Assembly (NCBI RefSeq): GCF_030542965.1
Contig: NZ_JAUAOA010000003.1
Coordinates: 310,001 to 374,000, forward strand
Source of the DNA: Azotosporobacter soli
GTDB lineage: Bacteria > Bacillota > Negativicutes > SG130
Direction of reading: 5' to 3'
Length of the DNA stretch: 64,000 nt
Made by a program: the position numbers and the translations under genes. The notes under the pieces are model-generated. The model did no database searches. It was given only the letters and a program-made list of their open reading frames with translations, and was not told the origin of the DNA. Every line of letters begins with the position of its first letter. Within the stretch, counting starts at the first letter, position 1. Shown piece by piece: positions 8,578-16,273 of the stretch.

Positions 8578-10482
8578 TCATTTGTCGTTGATCTTTTCCG
8601 CCAGTTCCGTCAGGTACGTCCAGCGTTCCAAGAGCGCATCGAGTCGCGTTTCCATTTCTTCCTGCTGCGCGGTCAATTCCTGCAGCAGCGTATAATCGGC
8701 TCCCGCATTTTCGATGCGCGAGCGCACCGTCTTGAGCGCGCCTTCTGCTTCGGCAATGACCGCGTCAATCGTCTCGTATTCTTTTTGTTCGCTATAACTA
8801 AATTTGCGCGGCCGTTCTCGTGTCCGTTCTAAAACCGGTTTTTCTTCTTCCGCCGCTTTTGTCGCCGTTTCCTGTTCTTTACGCAGCTCACAACGTTCCT
8901 GATAGTCCGAATAGCCGCCATTGTACGGCTCGATCTTCCCTTCGCCTTCAAACGCGAAAACCCTGTCCACTACCCTGTCAAGGAAATAACGGTCATGCGA
9001 TACCGTGACGACCGCACCGGGAAATTCATCGAGATACTCTTCCAGTATCGCGAGCGTTTGAATGTCGAGATCGTTTGTCGGCTCGTCGAGCAAGAGAACA
9101 TTCGGCGCACTCATTAAGATTCGCAGCAAATAAAGACGCCGCTTTTCGCCGCCCGACAGCTTGGCAATCGGATTCCACTGCAGCTCCGGCGGAAAAAGGA
9201 AGCGCTCCAGCATCTGACTGGCGCTGATCGTGCCGCCGTCAGCAGTTGGCAGATAGTTCGCCTCTTCACGGATATATTCGATGACGCGCAAGTTCTCATC
9301 CATTTCGCCGTTTTCCTGCGCAAAATAACCCAGTTTGACCGTCTGGCCGATTTCCCGTTTGCCGCACTTTGGCTGCAAGCGCCCGGCAATGATGTTAAGC
9401 AGCGTCGACTTGCCGCTGCCGTTAGGACCGATAATGCCAACCCGATCATCCTTGAGCAGAATGTAGCTGAAATTTTCAATCAAGCGTCGCTCCGCATACG
9501 CATGGCCGATGTGTTCAAGTTCGATGACCGTGCGGCCGAGCCTTGTCGCGCCGACGTTGATTTCTACCTTGTTCTCGCTCAGATCGACCGACTGCTCGCT
9601 CAGCGCTTCATAGCGCTGAATGCGTGCTTTTTGCTTTGTCGTCCGTGCCTTCGCACCGCGCCTCATCCAGGCCAGTTCCTTGCGCAGCAGATTCTGACGT
9701 TTCTGTTCGCTGGCTTCGGCCGATTCTTCCCGCGCCGCTTTCAGTTCCAAGAACTGGCTGTAGTTCCCGCTGTAAGCATAGAGCGTCCCTTTATCGAGTT
9801 CGATCATCCGAGTTGCCACCCGATCGAGGAAATAGCGGTCATGCGTGATCATCAAAAGTGCGCCTTTGCGTTTGGCCAAGTATTGTTCCAGCCAGGCGAC
9901 TGTGTCATTGTCGATATGGTTGGTCGGTTCATCAAGAATCAGCAGATCCGCCGGAGTGATCAATGCGCCGGCCATCGCGATGCGCTTTCGCTGACCACCG
10001 GAGAGACTTTCGACTGTTGCGGAAAAATCACTGATGCCCAATTGCGTCAGGATGATCTTCGCATCGCTTTCCAGCTTCCAGCCGTCGACCGTATCCATTT
10101 CCTGCCCCAGATCGATCAGTCGCCGCTGCAGCCTTTCATCCTCCGGCTGCTGCCGACTTTCTTCCAGTGCCTTTTCATACTCGCGCAGCACCCGCATTTC
10201 CGGCGACGTTCCCTTGAACACCTGTTCCAGCACCGTAGCGCCTTCATGAAACACCGGTTCCTGCGGCAGATATTCGAGGCGGCTGCCGCCGCTTTTTGTT
10301 ATCTTTCCGCCGTCGGCCGTATCAAGACCGGCCAACACCTTTAAAAACGTAGATTTCCCTGCACCGTTTACGCCGATCAAGCCGATCTTATCGCCTTCTT
10401 CGACGCCGAACGTGACATCGTTAAACAAAACTTTCATGCCGTAACTTTTACTGAGATTTTCTACTGTTATTATCGTACTCAT
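8578..10482 (-). CDS. ABC-F ATPase (Uup-like)
   Basis: 634 aa with two ABC domains and no membrane segments. Walker A motifs GVNGAGKST (N-terminal half) and GPNGSGKST (C-terminal half), signatures LSGGQRKRI and LSGGEKRRL, and two DEPTNHID/DEPTNDLD Walker B regions. A charged linker (LKAAREESAEASEQKRQ) joins the domains, and a C-terminal coiled coil (TIDAVIAEAEGALKTVRSR) is the Uup-type tail. ABC-F proteins act on ribosomes or DNA structures; the Uup subgroup is linked to precise excision and ribosome biogenesis. It sits between nhaA and a Cof phosphatase with 22- and 21-bp gaps. Confidence 0.9.
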   Translation of the reverse strand: MSTIITVENLSKSYGMKVLFNDVTFGVEEGDKIGLIGVNGAGKSTFLKVLAGLDTADGGKITKSGGSRLEYLPQEPVFHEGATVLEQVFKGTSPEMRVLREYEKALEESRQQPEDERLQRRLIDLGQEMDTVDGWKLESDAKIILTQLGISDFSATVESLSGGQRKRIAMAGALITPADLLILDEPTNHIDNDTVAWLEQYLAKRKGALLMITHDRYFLDRVATRMIELDKGTLYAYSGNYSQFLELKAAREESAEASEQKRQNLLRKELAWMRRGAKARTTKQKARIQRYEALSEQSVDLSENKVEINVGATRLGRTVIELEHIGHAYAERRLIENFSYILLKDDRVGIIGPNGSGKSTLLNIIAGRLQPKCGKREIGQTVKLGYFAQENGEMDENLRVIEYIREEANYLPTADGGTISASQMLERFLFPPELQWNPIAKLSGGEKRRLYLLRILMSAPNVLLLDEPTNDLDIQTLAILEEYLDEFPGAVVTVSHDRYFLDRVVDRVFAFEGEGKIEPYNGGYSDYQERCELRKEQETATKAAEEEKPVLERTRERPRKFSYSEQKEYETIDAVIAEAEGALKTVRSRIENAGADYTLLQELTAQQEEMETRLDALLERWTYLTELAEKINDK

Positions 10483-10504
10483 CTATTTCGAATTCCTCTT
10501 GTTC

Positions 10505-11878
10505 TTATTTATTCTCATGTATTATTCCATTTTTCCGGTTCGTCATAGCAATGATCAACGCCCCCATCACTGCGGCACAAAACGAACCCAGCAAAACTCC
10601 CAGTTTTGCCTGATCCGTCAAATGCGGTATCTCAAACGTCAGTGCGGTAATAAAGAGCGACATCGTAAAACCAATCCCTCCCAGGCAGGCCGCGCCGAGC
10701 AATTGCACCCATGTCAAATCAAGCGGCTTCGTGCACAATCTGCATTTCACCGACAGCCACGCCGCGCCGAAAATCCCCATCGATTTGCCTATAACCAGAC
10801 CGCCGATTACGGCAAACCCCAGATTGCCAAGCAAAGGTCCGTTTGAAATACCAATCACTTGAACGCCGGCATTAGCGAGCGCAAAGAGCGGTAAAATCAG
10901 AAACGACACCCAGGGATGCAAGCCCCGTTCCATCTTTTGCAATGGCGTTTCCACACCGTCGCACAAGCGCGTCAAGTCTTCCACCGCATCCTGAACGGCG
11001 GCGTCACGCAAAATATCGCCTTGTAACGAACCAGATCGAGCCAGGCTATGGAAGACTTTCTCTCCGGCCTCAATGAACGGCCGCGTATCAATAGGTGCAC
11101 GCGCCGGAACAACCATAGCCGCCAAAACGCCTGCAATGGTCGCATGAATGCCCGATTTCAACACCAGTAGCCAGAGCAGAAACGCAAATGCGGCATAAAT
11201 AACCGTATGCCGAACCCCTAACCTATTGACAATTGCCATGACCACCAGAAGCAACGCCGCCAAGCCTAATGTAATAAAATCGGGCGGCGCAGAATAAAAC
11301 AAGCCGATGATTACAATCGCACCAATGTCGTCAACAATCGCCAGTGCCGTGAGAAAGACCTTGAGACTAAGAGGCACCCTCTCACCCAAAAGCGAAAGAA
11401 TCCCTAGCGCGAATGCGATATCGGTGGCCGTCGGAATAGCCCAACCGTGCGCCAACGCCGGATCGCGCAGCAACAACAGATAAACAAGCGCCGGAGCCAA
11501 CATGCCGCCCAGTGCGGCCACGAGAGGAAATAACGCCTTGCGCAGATTGGCCAGTTCACCGGCTAGCATTTCCCGCTTGATTTCGAGTCCAACCAGGAAG
11601 AAGAAGATCGCCATGAGTCCGTCGTCAATCCAGTGCTTCAGCGTTTTTTCCATTTCAAAAGCGCCGATTTGTATCTTTGCGGTCTGCTGCCAGAGCGAAA
11701 AATAATCGGCGCTCCACGCGGAATTTGCCCAGAGCATCGCCGCTGCCACACAGATTGCCAGCAAAACTCCGCCAGCCGAACTATTGCGGGCAAACAAACG
11801 AAACGGACGTAAAATATAATCAATCGGCGCCTTGCGGTATACAGCTCCAACGCGCCGTCGTTGTCCTTTTGCAGCCAT
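10505..11878 (-). CDS. nhaA: Na+/H+ antiporter NhaA
   Basis: 457 aa. Start ATG 11878 is 8 bp after GAGG; GTG 11887 is the alternative. About 12 membrane segments. Diagnostic sequences include TDIAFALGILSLLGERVP and ALAIVDDIGAIVIIGLFY, where the two adjacent Asp residues are the ion-binding pair of NhaA. It exchanges cytoplasmic Na+ for external H+ at the inner membrane, supporting pH and sodium homeostasis. The N-terminus is longer and more basic than E. coli NhaA (388 aa). First gene of a three-gene minus-strand operon. Confidence 0.94.
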   Translation of the reverse strand: MAAKGQRRRVGAVYRKAPIDYILRPFRLFARNSSAGGVLLAICVAAAMLWANSAWSADYFSLWQQTAKIQIGAFEMEKTLKHWIDDGLMAIFFFLVGLEIKREMLAGELANLRKALFPLVAALGGMLAPALVYLLLLRDPALAHGWAIPTATDIAFALGILSLLGERVPLSLKVFLTALAIVDDIGAIVIIGLFYSAPPDFITLGLAALLLVVMAIVNRLGVRHTVIYAAFAFLLWLLVLKSGIHATIAGVLAAMVVPARAPIDTRPFIEAGEKVFHSLARSGSLQGDILRDAAVQDAVEDLTRLCDGVETPLQKMERGLHPWVSFLILPLFALANAGVQVIGISNGPLLGNLGFAVIGGLVIGKSMGIFGAAWLSVKCRLCTKPLDLTWVQLLGAACLGGIGFTMSLFITALTFEIPHLTDQAKLGVLLGSFCAAVMGALIIAMTNRKNGIIHENK

Positions 11879-12160
11879 CCGTCTCACCTCTTTTTCTTTC
11901 TTCTTATCTCATCATACCATGCACCCAGAGCAATTGCCATAAGGCTCGCCTGTCGTTTTGCCGCCGAAAACAGCTGCGCTGTTTTTCCTTCATTAAAGCA
12001 GTCCTGCTTTATGACGCTGATTTTTTCTTTACCCGGCGCTGCAATATTTTTCTCTTTTTGTCGTTTTTTCGCCGCATCAGTTTACTTTTCATTATGCGTA
12101 TTTGAAAACAATAGGCACACAGAGCTTATTTGACTAGACAGTCTGACTATGCAGTCTCCA
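11879..12160. other. Intergenic region upstream of the OMP promoter, no gene seen
   Basis: No ORF with a plausible start and ribosome site. Most of it is low-complexity pyrimidine-rich sequence. A 9-bp palindrome AGACAGTCT (12136-12144) lies 16 bp upstream of the OMP -35 box and could bind a regulator; I see nothing else. Confidence 0.4.
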
Positions 12161-12188
12161 TTTACAACTGTTTTTTTTATGTTACAAT
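12161..12188 (+). promoter_or_regulatory. Sigma-70-type promoter of the outer-membrane protein gene
   Basis: TTTACA (12161) and TACAAT (12183) with a 16-bp spacer. The roughly 80-nt leader contains a short GC-rich hairpin (GGCCGAA / TTTCGGCT, about 12240-12255) just before the GGGGAGG ribosome site. Confidence 0.6.
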
Positions 12189-12276
12189 AGTGTCCTGTAT
12201 ACGTAGTCTTGGGAGTAAGTACTAATTACGAATAAAACGGCCGAACGTTTCGGCTTTCCTGGGGAGGAATTACACA

Positions 12277-12936
12277 ATGAATATGAAAATCATCGCCCTG
12301 ACGCTCGGCGTCCTCTTAAGCAGCGCGACCGCCTTCGCTTCTCCGGTCGAATTCAGCAAAGGTTCTCTTGAACTCGAACTTGGCGCAACGCTGAATGCAA
12401 AATCCGCCGGCTCCGGCGCCGTCGCAAAAGAAGTCAAGGGAAAATCCGGCTACAAATCGGTGGCCACCTTCGGTTTAAGCGACAAGTTTGCGCTGCAGCT
12501 CAAACATGGCAACTTCACTTCGGAAGATGCACAGTACGGTCCTTTGAAGACCTTTGTCGAATCGACCCCTTCCGATTTCAACCTTCTTTACAAACTGAAT
12601 CCGACCATTACGCTGATCGGCGGCTATGAGCACACCGACATCACTTACGGCAAAGCGGTCAATGCCGCCACCAGTTCCGCGTTCCACATCGGCTTTACCG
12701 CGGCTAGGCCCTTGTCTGAACGCATGACATTGTTCACGACGCAGATGATCGGCAACAACGTCTCGCTGCAGGAATACGGCCTCAGTTACAAGACCTCGAA
12801 AGTGACGACGCTCAATGTCTCCTACGCCGACCGCAAGATAAAGAATGTCTCCTTAGAGGTACCCGCTTTGCATATTAGCGGCAAAGAAGATTACCAAATG
12901 ACCGGCATCACCTGCACCGTCGGCGTAAAATTCTAA
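12277..12936 (+). CDS. Small outer-membrane beta-barrel protein
   Basis: 219 aa. Cleavable signal peptide ending TAFA with predicted cut before SPVEF. The mature part alternates polar and aromatic residues in about eight short strands (for example FALQLKHGNF, TLIGGYEHTDITYG, TLNVSYADRKI) and ends with a C-terminal Phe (TVGVKF), the classical outer-membrane sorting residue. This fits an eight-stranded barrel in the diderm envelope. No family name is certain. It has its own promoter and terminator, so it is a single-gene unit. Confidence 0.75.
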   Translation: MNMKIIALTLGVLLSSATAFASPVEFSKGSLELELGATLNAKSAGSGAVAKEVKGKSGYKSVATFGLSDKFALQLKHGNFTSEDAQYGPLKTFVESTPSDFNLLYKLNPTITLIGGYEHTDITYGKAVNAATSSAFHIGFTAARPLSERMTLFTTQMIGNNVSLQEYGLSYKTSKVTTLNVSYADRKIKNVSLEVPALHISGKEDYQMTGITCTVGVKF

Positions 12937-12952
12937 TTGTTTTTTCGAAACA

Positions 12953-12985
12953 AGACCGCTCATTTTTTGCGCGGTCTCGTTTTTA
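12953..12985 (+). terminator. Terminator of the outer-membrane protein gene
   Basis: Stem AGACCGC / GCGGTCT (12953-12959, 12971-12977), then CGTTTTTATTT. Confidence 0.8.
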
Positions 12986-13018
12986 TTTCGCTTATTCTTT
13001 TCTTTGGCAGGGATAGCC

Positions 13019-13075
13019 TTGCGCATGACGAACTTTTTTAAGTATCGCCAGCACTTGTCTTGGCGCAAATTTTTT
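13019..13075 (+). promoter_or_regulatory. Attenuator-like leader before the SAM-hydrolase-family gene
   Basis: Two mutually exclusive pairings can be drawn: TTGCGC (13019-13024) with GCGCAA (13063-13068), or CGCCA (13046-13050) with TGGCG (13061-13065). The second is close to a run of T just before the GGGAGG ribosome site. No known riboswitch consensus is visible, so this is only a candidate. Confidence 0.3.
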
Positions 13076-13089
13076 AGGGAGGTTTCAAA

Positions 13090-14007
13090 ATGAACAGAGC
13101 AAGTAAACGCATAGCCACGCTCCTCGTCTTCGTTTTTCTCCTTTCCTTCTCGCTTTTGGCCGAAGCAAAGAGTCCGCTGGTACTGCAAACGGACTTCGGT
13201 CTTAAAGACGGCGCTGTCAGCGCGATGCAAGGCGTCGCCGTCGGCGTCGATCCTGACATTCGCGTCTTCAATCTGACGCACGAAATTCCCGCCTATAACA
13301 TTTGGGAAGCGTCTTACCGTCTGATGCAAACCGCGCCGTATTGGCCTGCCGGTACGGTCTTTGTCTCGGTTGTCGATCCGGGCGTCGGAACAGAGCGCAA
13401 ATCGATCGTTCTCAAGACGCAGACCGGCCACTATTTTGTCACGCCTGATAATGGCACCCTGACCTTAATTGCAGAAAAGATGGGCATCGCCGAAGTCCGG
13501 CAGATCGATGAAAACACGAACCGTCTTTCCGGCTCGAACGAATCCTATACTTTCTTCGGCCGTGACGTCTATGCCTACACCGGCGCTCGTCTGGCAGCCG
13601 GCGTCATCGACTTCGAGCAGGTCGGCCCGCGTCTCTTGACCGACATCATCCGCATTCCTTACCAAAAATCGGCTGTCAAAGGAAGCACGGCAATTGGCAC
13701 GATTCCGATCCTCGACATTCAATACGGCAACGTATGGACCAATATCAACAAGACTACGCTTGATTCACTTCAGCTGCGCCCCGGCGATATGCTGCAAGTC
13801 GAAATCTTCAACCAGGGCAAAGCGGTCTATAAAGGAAAGATGCCGTTCGTCAACACATTCGGCGATGTTCCCGACGGCAAGCCGCTCGCTTACTACAACA
13901 GTCTGATGGATCTGTCCTTCGCACTCAATATGGACAGCTTCTCCAGCGTGAACAAGGTCTTTTCCGGTCCGGAATGGAGCGTAAAAGTGGAGAAAATTAA
14001 CCGCTGA
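13090..14007 (+). CDS. Exported SAM hydroxide adenosyltransferase (DUF62)-family protein
   Basis: 305 aa, GGGAGG before ATG 13090. Residues 1-26 form a clear signal peptide (hydrophobic core ending AEA). The mature protein matches the SAM-hydrolase/chlorinase/fluorinase family: LVLQTDFGLKDGAVSAMQGV, VVDPGVGTER (Asp96, Arg103), TPDNGTL, and a GRDVYA box. Family members cleave S-adenosylmethionine to adenosine and methionine using an Asp-Arg-His triad. Here the expected FHGRD box reads FFGRD, so the histidine position is Phe156. Export is also unusual because SAM is cytoplasmic. The protein may bind another nucleoside or have lost hydrolysis (inference). Confidence 0.85.
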   Translation: MNRASKRIATLLVFVFLLSFSLLAEAKSPLVLQTDFGLKDGAVSAMQGVAVGVDPDIRVFNLTHEIPAYNIWEASYRLMQTAPYWPAGTVFVSVVDPGVGTERKSIVLKTQTGHYFVTPDNGTLTLIAEKMGIAEVRQIDENTNRLSGSNESYTFFGRDVYAYTGARLAAGVIDFEQVGPRLLTDIIRIPYQKSAVKGSTAIGTIPILDIQYGNVWTNINKTTLDSLQLRPGDMLQVEIFNQGKAVYKGKMPFVNTFGDVPDGKPLAYYNSLMDLSFALNMDSFSSVNKVFSGPEWSVKVEKINR

Positions 14008-14010
14008 CTT

Positions 14011-14049
14011 AAAAAGTGCCGTCTCGCGTGTGGCGAGACGGCACTTTTT
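14011..14049. terminator. Bidirectional terminator
   Basis: 17-bp perfect stem AAAAAGTGCCGTCTCGC with a 5-nt loop and A/T tails, between two convergent genes. Confidence 0.92.
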
Positions 14050-14603
14050 TATGCAATTTTAGCGTCACTTCCGCTTTTAGACGAGTGGGCGGCGTTTTCT
14101 TTCTCTGCTTTCGTCTCCGTCTCTCGCGCAGTCGTCGTATCCGTCTCTCCGCCGGAGACATAGACGCGACCGCATTCCGGGCAAACCGATGTGAAAATCC
14201 TGACGCTTTGCGCAACGACTTTGCGTCCCTCCTGCTGCGCTTTCGCCTGTTCATTTCCGACATGCTCCTGTTCGTGTGAAGCAACGGCCGCCGCCTCACT
14301 TCCGGGTTCCAAATGCGTCGGCGACTTGAAGGAAACGCCCGGATCATTGGATACGTCACTATACTTCCGTTCCTTGCACGTCTGGCACTCAATCTGATTC
14401 ATCCGCTTCAACTGACGAAGCTGCGGATCGTTCCAATCCTGTTCGCTGCTTCGACCGGACAGTTCAAGCGTATATGCAGGTCCTACCTTGGCCGCCAGAT
14501 CCGGCGCTTGCGCCGCAGCGCTCGCATTCGCCTGCAGCGGCTGATTCATCTCCTGCAGTTGGACTGCTTGGCCGCTGCCGCCTAAGACTGCTATTGCCGA
14601 CAT
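14049..14603 (-). CDS. SprA-related putative metalloprotease
   Basis: 184 aa. Start at ATG 14603, 7 bp after GGAGG; the preceding GTG is an alternative. The central block CQTCKERKYSDVSNDPGVSFK, then PTHLEPGSEAAAVASHEQEHVGNE, is the signature of the SprA-related family of predicted metalloproteases; HEQEH is a zincin-type HExxH motif. A second pair of cysteines (VCPECGRVYVSGG) follows, giving a likely structural zinc site with CQTC. The N-terminal 60 residues and the Thr/Glu/Lys-rich tail look disordered. No signal peptide is evident. It lies 22 bp downstream of a binding-protein gene, probably in the same operon. Proteolytic activity is predicted from motif only. Confidence 0.75.
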   Translation of the reverse strand: MSAIAVLGGSGQAVQLQEMNQPLQANASAAAQAPDLAAKVGPAYTLELSGRSSEQDWNDPQLRQLKRMNQIECQTCKERKYSDVSNDPGVSFKSPTHLEPGSEAAAVASHEQEHVGNEQAKAQQEGRKVVAQSVRIFTSVCPECGRVYVSGGETDTTTARETETKAEKENAAHSSKSGSDAKIA

Positions 14604-14625
14604 CACACCCCCTCCTTTCAGCGGT

Positions 14626-15807
14626 TCAATGTCCCGCCTCGCTTCGCTCTAAAAAAACGCTCTTTCCATTTGCGACGCCCATCACGATAATGCTGTTTTC
14701 CACATCATGCTTGCGATTCAGGCTGATGGTTCCGCTCACGCCGGGAATGTCTTTTGTCTGCTCCAATGCCGCACGAATTCCCTCTCCCGTGACGCTGTCG
14801 GCTCTTTTGACGGCATCGAGCAAAACCAAAGCCGCATCATAGCCCAGTACAGCCGCCGCGTTTGGCATGCGCCCCTCCGACAGCTTCATAAATCTTTGCT
14901 TAAACTCCGTTACGCGTATATTATCATCATCGACAGAAAACATATCGGCGTAAAATAGATTTTTCAGATGGCTATCGCCAATCAACTGCCGTATCGTATC
15001 GATATCCCAAGCATCGCCGCCGACAATCGGCCCTGCAAAGCCGGCCCTTCTCGCCTGCGGTATAAAACGACTCACATCGATGGAAAAGCCGGGGATAAAG
15101 ACAAGTTCGACATTATCGTCTTTCAGTTCTTCTTTTATTTTGCCGAAATCCGCTTCACCGCCCCGATACTCGCTTTTATAAACAATCACGCCGCCGCGCT
15201 TAATAAATTCCCTTTCAAAAAAAGAACCGATTCCCTGCGAGTATTCCGATGAAGCATCGACGTACAACGCCGCGCGCTTGGCATTCAGGCGCGCTGACGC
15301 AAAAGCCGCCATCGCGGTGCCTTGAAACGGATCGGTAAAACAAGCCCTAAACGCGTATGGCTTCGTCCGGCCGCTGTCGTCGAGCGTCACGCGCGGATGC
15401 GTCGCATTCGTGGCAATAAACGGCGTCTTCAGTTCCCCGGCCCGTTGACCCAAAGAAATAGCCGTGTCCGAATTTTTCGGTCCCAGTACCGCCACGACAT
15501 GTTCATTTTTGACCTGCTGTTCAAAAATCGTCAGCGCAATCGCCGGATCCGACTTATTGTCGCCTACGACCAAACGAACCGGCAGGCCTCTGATCCCGCC
15601 CTTTTCATTCACTTCCTGAATCGCCATTTTCATTCCGCTTAGCGCCAGTGCCCCGGTGCTGCCGTATTTTCCGCTCAGCTCCAAATTTACACCGAGGCAA
15701 ATTTCGCCCAGGTCGGCCTTTTTTTCCCGCGACGCATTACTGCAACCGATGATTGAGAACGATAAAATAACCAGGGCTACGCGTAAGCACAAGCCCTTCT
15801 TCGTCAT
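14626..15807 (-). CDS. ABC-type ligand-binding lipoprotein (Leu/Ile/Val family)
   Basis: 393 aa, GGAGG before ATG 15807. Lipoprotein signal peptide with IIGC (Cys22). Type I periplasmic-binding fold complete: LGVNLELSGKYGSTGALALSGMK near the N-terminus, VLGPKNSDTAISL, FIATNATHP, and GYDAALVLLDAVKRAD in the C-terminal lobe. Such proteins bind branched-chain amino acids, amides or aromatic compounds outside the inner membrane. No livHMGF genes are nearby, so it is an orphan receptor like the fragment at the left end. Flanking genes (YjbR-like, SprA-like) are each 22 bp away and on the same strand. Confidence 0.9.
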   Translation of the reverse strand: MTKKGLCLRVALVILSFSIIGCSNASREKKADLGEICLGVNLELSGKYGSTGALALSGMKMAIQEVNEKGGIRGLPVRLVVGDNKSDPAIALTIFEQQVKNEHVVAVLGPKNSDTAISLGQRAGELKTPFIATNATHPRVTLDDSGRTKPYAFRACFTDPFQGTAMAAFASARLNAKRAALYVDASSEYSQGIGSFFEREFIKRGGVIVYKSEYRGGEADFGKIKEELKDDNVELVFIPGFSIDVSRFIPQARRAGFAGPIVGGDAWDIDTIRQLIGDSHLKNLFYADMFSVDDDNIRVTEFKQRFMKLSEGRMPNAAAVLGYDAALVLLDAVKRADSVTGEGIRAALEQTKDIPGVSGTISLNRKHDVENSIIVMGVANGKSVFLERSEAGH

Positions 15808-15829
15808 TTCAACACCTCCGCATTTTCGT

Positions 15830-16177
15830 TTACAGCAGGGCCTGCGTTCTGCGCGGCAAGCCTTTTACAACTAACGCATACGATTGCTCCAGCAGTTTTT
15901 CCAATTCTGCATCCGATAAACCGCCGTCGAGATCGATCGTATTCCAATGCCGCTTATTCAGATGATAGCCTGGCTGAATGCACGCATACTGACGGCGCAG
16001 CAGTTCGGCATATTCCGGGTCGCACTTTAAAGACACGGTATCTCGTGCCTCACGCACGCCCAAAATGGCGAATATTTTGCCGCCAACCTTAAGCACCACG
16101 ACGCCCGGGCCAAACGGAGCCTCTTCAACTGCGCCGCGTTTACTGAGGCCATAAGCTAGCATTTCTTTACCATTCAT
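15830..16177 (-). CDS. MmcQ/YjbR family protein
   Basis: 115 aa from ATG 16177 (GGGAG upstream). Shows the YjbR pattern: KEMLAYGLSKRGAVEEAPFG, KVGGKIFAIL, VSLKCDPEYAELLR, PGYHLNKRHWNTIDLDGGLSDAELEKLLEQSYALVVKGL. This is a small CyaY-like fold with a proposed DNA-binding role; the biochemical function is unknown. First gene of the probable three-gene operon with a binding lipoprotein and the SprA-like gene. Confidence 0.88.
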   Translation of the reverse strand: MNGKEMLAYGLSKRGAVEEAPFGPGVVVLKVGGKIFAILGVREARDTVSLKCDPEYAELLRRQYACIQPGYHLNKRHWNTIDLDGGLSDAELEKLLEQSYALVVKGLPRRTQALL

Positions 16178-16231
16178 CGATCGTTCTCCCTTCCTCACAG
16201 ATACTGTATACTTTCTGATTCACAAGGAAAA

Positions 16232-16273
16232 CTCCTGCAAGATTCACTGGAATAATCTTGCAGGAGTTTTTTT
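16232..16273. terminator. Terminator between amidohydrolase and YjbR operons
   Basis: 13-bp perfect stem CTCCTGCAAGATT / AATCTTGCAGGAG with a 9-nt loop, T7 on the plus side and TTTT on the minus side. It terminates the amidohydrolase transcript before the YjbR gene. Confidence 0.85.

Noticed and set aside
9502-10344. 280-codon plus-strand frame
   Set aside because: Shadow of the ABC-F gene; composition and lack of a start site show it is non-coding.
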